NCBI GenBank assembly: GCA_037951105.1
Contig: JBAMJV010003111.1
Location: forward strand, 1-64,000
Reading direction: 5' to 3'
Origin: Echinarachnius parma
Taxonomy: Eukaryota; Echinodermata; Echinoidea; Clypeasteroida; Echinarachniidae
DNA: 64,000 bases
The notes beneath the pieces were generated by a model, which searched no databases, was not told the origin of the DNA, and saw only the letters and a list, made by a program, of their open reading frames with translations. Within the stretch, counting starts at the first letter, position 1. Every line of letters begins with the position of its first letter. This document shows, one piece after another, positions 58,022-64,000 of this stretch. Made by a program: the position numbers and the translations under genes.

Positions 58022-58813
58022 TTTAAGGGATCTAGTAACATTGTCCAAATCCACAAAACTTAATTAGAAATCTAATGATTCTTTTATACCTTGTTGTATC
58101 CGTATTACAAATAGAAGCATGACACATATTTTGGTTCTTAAAATGTCCCTTTTGTTAAAAAGATATTTACGAATGTAGTGTTCGGATGTTTAACTATCCA
58201 CTGGATAGTCATTACTGCGACAACATCAGTGCAAATAGTAAGGGAATATCACTTTGCATTTTAAAAATCATTTCTTGGTCATATAGCATCCATTTAAAGG
58301 GATAGTTGAGTTTTAGAAGAGAGGGCGCTACACAAAATAATTTTTTGGTGAGATAATGAAAAACTGAGTGTCAAATTTGAAATAGGCATACAGTTTTAAT
58401 GGCAGAATAAACTTTATTTGATCAAAATCGGTTCAGAAACGGCTGAAATATCCATAAACATAACCATTTGTAATAAATGTGGGGCCCCACAAGTATTCGA
58501 TAATTTTGAACCAGCCGTTAAAATTCGTTTTAAAATGCTTCCTCTTTTCAAAAATGTTCAAAAGAGGTTTTTTAGATAGTTGTTGATTATCTCTCTATCT
58601 AATCACTATTTCAACAAAACATCACATGCACAATATTTAATTTAAATGTTTTAAACAAATGCGTTTTTTGAAAGCGCCCTTTTTAGTTTAAACAGCTCTT
58701 TTTGAATGATAACAGGCTTTTTACTTAGTCGTTTGTAATGTTTGTATTCCTTTTGAGCATGGTGGAGTTCATCACTTTTTGCACATGCCATCAAAGTAAC
58801 TAGATCCCTTTAA
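58022..58813. mobile_element. MITE family 1 with a nested MITE family 2
   Basis: Outer ends TTTAAGGGATCTAGTAACAT and AAGTAACTAGATCCCTTTAA. A truncated family 2 copy (58293 to about 58770, TTTAAAGGGATAGTTGAG start) is inserted. The left arm lacks the nested copy. Confidence 0.75.
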
Positions 58814-58857
58814 TTATGTCTAGAATGATATGAGTGTAGATATACATTACTCCTTGA

Positions 58858-59379
58858 TTTAAAGGGATAGGATAGTTTTAGTCAGACCAGATTTTAGTAA
58901 CCAAAACCTGTACCATACCATTACAAATTAGTAGCCATAACTCCACCATGCTTGAGAGGTATACAAAATTAAAAACGACTAAGTAAAAAGCCTGTTATCC
59001 TAAAAAATAAAAAATAAAAAATAAAATAAAAATCATCATTAAAACACAAGAGGGCGCTCTCTAAAATTAAAAAAATTTCATAAAGAATTGTGCATGTGAT
59101 ATTTTGTTAAAATAATGATTAAATAGAGAGATAATTAGCAACTTTTTAAAAACCTCTTTTGTACACTTTAGAAAAAAGTGTAAGCATTTGTTTTCTTTTT
59201 CTTAAATCATCGAATAAAGGTGGGATCCCACATTTTTCCCGATCGGATATTTTTACTGATATTTCAGCTGTTTCTAAAGTTTATTCTGTCATTAAATTGG
59301 TAGGCTTTTTAAAATTTGACCTCACAAAACAATTATTTATTGCAGCACCCTCTACACCAAAACTCAACTATCCCTTTAA
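58858..59379. mobile_element. MITE family 2, full copy
   Basis: TTTAAAGGGATAGGATAG to AACTCAACTATCCCTTTAA, about 520 bases, inverse of the 1900 copy. Best template for the family. The short open frame at 59159-59425 is not a gene. Confidence 0.8.
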
Positions 59380-59389
59380 TAACTCACAG

Positions 59390-59852
59390 CTACAAAATGT
59401 AGACCAATTGATCCAGCAGCATTAGTAGGTGATATATATAGTTAGTGTTTGGTAAATAAATGAATACACTAACAAAAACTAACAATATCATGACTACCAC
59501 CATTAGTGCAATACATATCATACCCACAAATCCACATTCAAAATGGTCTCCACCTAAATACATTTTTGGTTTGTTTCCGTATATTAAGAGTTTGAAAAAA
59601 TAATTGTAAAAAAGAACATGAATCAACAACAATAAAAAATGCTGCTGCATTTGTGTGCCGTCTTGCTCCATTGGTCAAGTCAACAATACCATGCAAATAT
59701 GGAGCGGTCCAAATAACTGTAGACATGTATTGTGCATGTTTTGAAAGAGTTACTATTATTGTATGAGACCACAATGCCGTAATGACGCATGCAGAGATAA
59801 TCAACAGAGGTGCACAATACATGCTTTTTATGAATCTTAATGTTTGACTCAT
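59390..59852 (-). pseudogene. Small multi-pass membrane protein, decayed, right copy
   Basis: From an ATG at 59852 the frame reads YCAPLLIISACVITALWSHT, then HGIVDLTNGARRHTNAAAFF and SFLQLFFQTLN. It then loses frame, and a second frame continues with GNKPKMYLGG and MICIALMVVVMILLVFVSVF. This copy keeps the N-terminal half intact, and the left copy keeps the C-terminal hydrophobic part in frame. Family not recognised; three or four membrane segments. Confidence 0.5.
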
Positions 59853-60825
59853 TCTCCCTATTCTGTTGCCGGTTTAATGCTCAAAAGAAAACAGAATACG
59901 ATTTGTATAAATCTGCATTGATATCAATCCGTAAATAACAAGGTGTATCAAAATATGTGTCGCTTTGAAGACTCCCCTTTTCGGAGCCGATTGCCGCTTT
60001 TCATAAGGGTCTAGTCTTTTAAAAAGGCCGCTCTGCATAGATAATACCCCCGTCAGACTATGCTACGCTCTCGCGCCGACCTCGCGCCGCTCCTAATCCC
60101 CATTCATAAAATTGGAAGCGTGGGGAGAGCGTGTGGAGGTCGTGTGGAGAGCGGCGTTCATTGTTCGCTATTGTTTAGATCGCTATTGTTTTAGATTGTT
60201 CGCTATTGTTCTTGCGCCGCTCCCGCGGCGTCCAAGTTAAATTAGCAAATTGGCAACGCAGTGGGCAATGAATGGGAAGATTATCTCACATGCGTCAATA
60301 GATATCCTTCCATGAATGCACGGTCAATAGCTCGATGAACAAAAGAGCAGGACGTAGGAGCTCGCCTTTCGATTTGGACATGTTGAAAAACGAACTTGGG
60401 TCTTCGGCGATCTACTCTTTGTTCAAGGGCTATTGTATGTACATGCATGGGAGGATATCTTTTCACACAAGTGTCATAATATTCTCATTCATTCCCAAGA
60501 TGAACAAAAGACATTCTTGCAGATCTATTCCAGCACTTCTGCTAGTGGACGCTATAGCCATAGGCTATAGATTGCGAAGTTTGACACGTTTCAACTATAG
60601 GTAAAGTGATGTCACAATTTAATATGGCATGTCCGGGCAAAAATAATGTACATTTGGGGGAAACTCAATTTCTGGCTAAAACGTGGCATGGCGGCATACA
60701 AATTATATGAGGCTCCAATGAATGGGGACATACGCACACCCTATGTATGCATTATGAACACAGATTTCCCGCAAAAATATGATTGTTTTGTCCAAAATCT
60801 CGGCGACACGTTCCCAACGTCCCCC

Positions 60826-60856
<31 letters not shown>

Positions 60857-60974
60857 AAAAAAAAAACGGTCGCAAAACCACGATGTTCATACACTGTTTA
60901 GAAAACTAACATTATTAATATCTCCGACCCAACCGCCTCGGTCCTCGATACCCGCCAACACAACCAGTTGTCTC

Positions 60975-61075
60975 CACGGGCGTCGATCTGTCATTGATAC
61001 TCATTCATCAGGGGGGATGATCCATTCATCCATCCCCCCTGATGAATGGGTATTACGTAAGTATCGACGCCCATG
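60975..61075. mobile_element. 101-base fold-back MITE
   Basis: Ends CACGGGCGTCGATC and CGACGCCCATG with ATTCATCAGGGGGGATGA and the inverse as a stem. Flanks GTTGTCTC and GGTGTCTC are an 8-base target duplication with one difference. The empty site is present in copy 1 near 42325 (GACAACTGG in inverse). Confidence 0.85.
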
Positions 61076-61479
61076 GGTGTCTCGGTCTCAATTTGTTGAC
61101 AGACACCCCCCTCCCCCCCCCCCCCCCCCCCTCTCGCCATAAAAAAACCTGGGTACGCCAGTACAGTCTGATGTTTGTGGTTGTTTTGCTTGCCATTCCA
61201 AGGGGGGGGGGGGGCTATAATGCATTTAGGTTTCCCAGAATATTCAGATTCAAGCATCGACTGTCAACTCTGCTCCCCCATCAATAGACTGAATCACTCA
61301 TCAATAAAATACACATCGGAGAAGATCCGGGGGGGGGGGGGGTGTATACCTCTACTCTTGGGTGTGGGGGAATAGCGTGCACAGACAGTCGATATACATT
61401 TTTATATCGATGGTACAGACACCCCCATTTCCCCAAAAGTTATGTTTCCAAATTACATTTGTCTGAATTGCATACTAAC

Positions 61480-61483
61480 AATC

Positions 61484-61537
<54 letters not shown>

Positions 61538-61562
61538 ATAATAATAATAATAATAATAACAT

Positions 61563-61594
<32 letters not shown>

Positions 61595-61615
61595 ATAATA
61601 ATAATAATAACATTC
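61480..61615. repeat. CTA/ATA microsatellite
   Basis: Two blocks of CTA followed by ATA repeats, twice over. Not present in copy 1 of the host element. The poly-Thr, poly-Leu and poly-Val frames are artefacts. Confidence 0.95.
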
Positions 61616-61995
61616 CCTCCACCCCAGTTTTCAAAACAGATCTACGCCAAGAGCATGCGTAGTGTGCTAGTAGGAAACGCACTGAGTGTTCAACTACATG
61701 CGTGCATGGTATAGGATCGCAGAGAGCGTGTCCAGAGCGTGTGGAGATCGTGTCGAGAGCGTAGAGCAAATGGCCTCGTCTCATTGTTATGAGCTATTGT
61801 TAAAGATACACGGAGCGTGCACAGTGAATAGCTCGGAAAGCGTGGCCAAAGCGTACGGAGAGCGTGTTCAGGTCGTGGCAAGAGCGTGAACGAGCTACCA
61901 TTGTGTCATTAATCGCTCGATTTGTCGCCGCTTCCCCTGCGCTTTGATCAATTTTTTTTATAAGTACGAGAACGCAGGCAGAGCATGGCTATAGT

Positions 61996-62664
61996 GTGAC
62001 GGCACCATAAGTAAACGATACCCGCTCTTTTTGTTAGACCTATGAACAAAATTGGTCAGCTCCCAAGATCTTATTTATCACTCAGCTTGACAGCTCCCAA
62101 GACCCTATTTTGCCCATCTCACCAGCTCCATATACGCCCCCTTTTTTCAAGTTGGCTGAGGCACACCCCCGCCCAAAATAATTCTAGTACACCCCCCCCC
62201 CCCCCCCACCCCCACTCCCCCCCCCCCCCCCCCCGGGTTTCACCATGTCTCCCACCCACCCAGACCTCCACTACTAAAACTCATTAGGGCGTTAACATAA
62301 TTATAAGGGGGATTATACAAAACGAATACAAAACTAATTATGGCCAGATGGCTGTTCAATCATAAGAAGCATTGTCATCATGTAGGCGTCTCCAACTTTG
62401 GTAAATCTGGCTACCTCAATGAATAAACAAAAACGGACGATGGTGAAATCGAAACTCGGAAGTACCGTTTTATTCTTCTTCAAAATATGATTATTATATA
62501 TAAAAGAGGCTTTGGTTTTTATTTGTTACATCCTAAGTCATTTCAGTTCTGTTTCAATTGTAGAAGGACATTTTACCCACCCATCGCAGTCGCCTACAAA
62601 TTCGTAATCATCATCTTTTTAGGCCGATAACGGGCGCGTCGCGTCAATAATGCTTCAAGATGTC
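61996..62664. repeat. Right arm of the inverted duplication, distal part
   Basis: Matches 30640-31300 in inverse (GGTCAGCTCCCAAGA, CACTCAGCTTGACAGCTCCC, TCTCCCACCCACCCAGACCT, CAT.ATGTAGGCG.C). No gene. Confidence 0.75.
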
Positions 62665-63089
62665 CAGGGGAGTGTTTCACAAAGATACTGGGTTGAACTT
62701 AGATTCTAAGTTAAACTTAAAGTAATGGTTTGCCGTTTGTAGCCTTTGAATAAAACATATTAAAAAGCATGGGCGTCGATCCTTATGAAATACCTATTGT
62801 TCAGCGGGGGATGAATGAATAGATCATCTCCCCCAATAACAATAGGTATCAATTACTGTTCGACGCCCATGTTCAAAAGCGAAAAAATGCAAGTATTTCA
62901 GACTTCCAACATCAATAACATCAAAAACTTCAAGGCTCCTTGACGATATCAAATATTACGAATTTTTATCAAAATATATGCCTTTTAAAAATCGCTTTTC
63001 CAACAACTTTACAAAGAAACTAACGGCTTTCCATAGTTGTTAGGTCCAACTCAGAGTTCAACTTAGAATCTTTGTGAAACACTCCCCTG
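62665..63089. mobile_element. MITE with GTGTTTCACAAAGAT ends
   Basis: CAGGGGAGTGTTTCACAAAG at 62665 and CTTTGTGAAACACTCCCCTG at 63070-63089 are exact inverses, followed inward by TTGAACTTAGA.TCTAAG. hAT-like ends. It hosts the 103-base MITE below. Confidence 0.8.
62769..62871. mobile_element. 103-base fold-back MITE
   Basis: Ends CATGGGCGTCGATC and CGACGCCCATG, stem ATACCTATTGTT with its inverse, flanks TTAAAAAG and TTCAAAAG (8 bases, one difference). Same family as 60975-61075. Confidence 0.85.
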
Positions 63090-63364
63090 GCTTACGAAGG
63101 ATTTTTCAAAGTCCTAGGAGCTTATATCTTTCCCCAAAGGTCGTATGAAATTCGTAATACAATTAAATATCGAGTTCGCCAAACTGTGATTAATATTCTT
63201 GCTGAACTCGTGTTTTACTCGCATAGGGCTCTCAGATTAATATGCAAAAGGAGGCGATGGATGGACACGAATGTTTTTTTTGTGCGACGGCGAACAGTCA
63301 AAGCTAGAAGTAGAACTGGAAAAGAAATGGAAACAAGGCCCCTGTCTTTGGCTTTCCGCGATAA

Positions 63365-63823
63365 TTGAAAATTGATAACGATTACATTTCTCAGGTGGAT
63401 AACTTTAATTTTCTTGGAATTATTATTGATCAAAAGCTCACATGGGCCAAACACATTGAATATATTTCTCGAAAAATAAGTATGTATATTGGTATTATGT
63501 ATAAGTTGAATGCCTTATTTATGTTGTATAATACTATGATACTACCTCACTTTAATTACTGTAATTTAATATGGGGAAGAGCTTGTGCTTCCCATCTTAA
63601 AATATTGATTATTTTACAGAAACAGGCCGTTCGCCTGTGCACTGGTTCTCATTATCGTGCCCATACAGATGTATTATTTAAACGCCTAGATACTTTACCT
63701 TTACTTGATATGATTACTTACCAAACAGGTATATTTATATATGAATATAAACACAATATGCTACCTCCTGCTTTTGCTAATTATTTTGTTACGCATTCCG
63801 AATTTTGTTGTTTGTTTTGTTAG
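63365..63823 (+). pseudogene. LINE ORF2 C-terminal fragment
   Basis: An open frame of 152 codons without a proper ATG start encodes FNFLGIIIDQKLTWAKHIEY, YNTMILPHFNYCNLIWG, LQKQAVRLCTGSHYRAHT and LPLLDMITYQTGIFIYEY. These are the thumb and post-RT region of a CR1/Jockey-type LINE. The left edge is abrupt (63165-63365 is unrelated). About 20 residues are missing after KLNALF. 63824-64000 looks like its 3' UTR and runs off the window. Confidence 0.8.
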
Positions 63824-64000
63824 TTTGTCTAATGGGTTTGTATAAGGATGTGTGTCGTTTTTAATCTCTATTTATTAAATCATTTTAAGTCATTGCTTAA
63901 TTAATCAACCAAATAATTGTATTGTGTGAGTTTTAAAGTGATATATTATATTTTGTAATCAGATGTATTATTATATTTGTATATTTTCTGTTTTTACCAG

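Larger units (their letters stand above)
60046..61995. mobile_element. Inverted-repeat element, copy 2
   Basis: Inverse of 41737-43257, with the same ends (CCCGTCAGACTATGCTACGC and GCCATGGCTATAGTGTGACGG-type). It is longer because of a CTA/ATA microsatellite (61480-61615), a 101-base MITE (60975-61075) and longer C runs. It stands in the F arm where the D arm has an uninterrupted CTGCATAGA/TAAGTGAAC stretch, so it inserted after the duplication. Confidence 0.8.

Overview
This is eukaryotic DNA: AT-rich, full of microsatellites, homopolymer runs, LINE fragments, tRNA-derived SINEs and nested inverted-repeat transposons. The style of the SINEs and the non-LTR fragments suggests a marine deuterostome, most likely an echinoderm. 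That is an inference from memory, and no single marker in the window proves it.

The real gene content is a cluster of seven 12-TM membrane protein genes that I read as otopetrin-like (proton channel family). The evidence is two halves of six membrane segments each, a PF..E......W.MW motif in segment 6, and an EP...LY..HAA...E motif in the last segment. All coding regions are single exons. They fall into two divergent classes. Class 1 (start MEFIS) has A (1-1190, minus, frameshifted, runs off the window), B (6569-8563, plus), E (43600-45582, plus) and G (48473-50512, plus). Class 2 (long Ser/Gln-rich loop between segments 2 and 3) has C (13300-15477, plus), D (35416-37569, plus) and F (57205-55037, minus). 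A further class-1 relic lies at about 4885-5035. Class-1 genes appear to have a short 5' UTR intron whose acceptor sits about 14 bases before the ATG.

The cluster grew by segmental duplication. E and G are tandem copies of a unit of roughly 5-9 kb, including matching 5' flanks, 3' flanks and a SINE inherited at the same place. D and F are arms of an inverted duplication (about 30.5-37.6 kb and 63.0-55.0 kb). Both arms also carry decayed copies of one small multi-pass membrane protein gene.

Between C and D lies about 15 kb of mobile DNA. It holds a complete-looking two-exon piggyBac transposase (29559-27287, minus). It also holds a 4.8-kb inverted-repeat transposon (17706-22482) whose empty site survives at 24095, duplicated ATC arrays, and a CTAT array. 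A TTAA plus 13-base inverted repeat at 15489 and 30354 may mark the ends of one very large piggyBac element. The remaining space is nested hAT-like elements and MITEs, two families sharing TTAAAGGGA ends, a 1.5-2 kb inverted-repeat element in two copies, and non-LTR retrotransposon fragments. Several MITEs sit inside other MITEs, so their relative ages can be read. No rRNA, functional tRNA or CRISPR array was seen.
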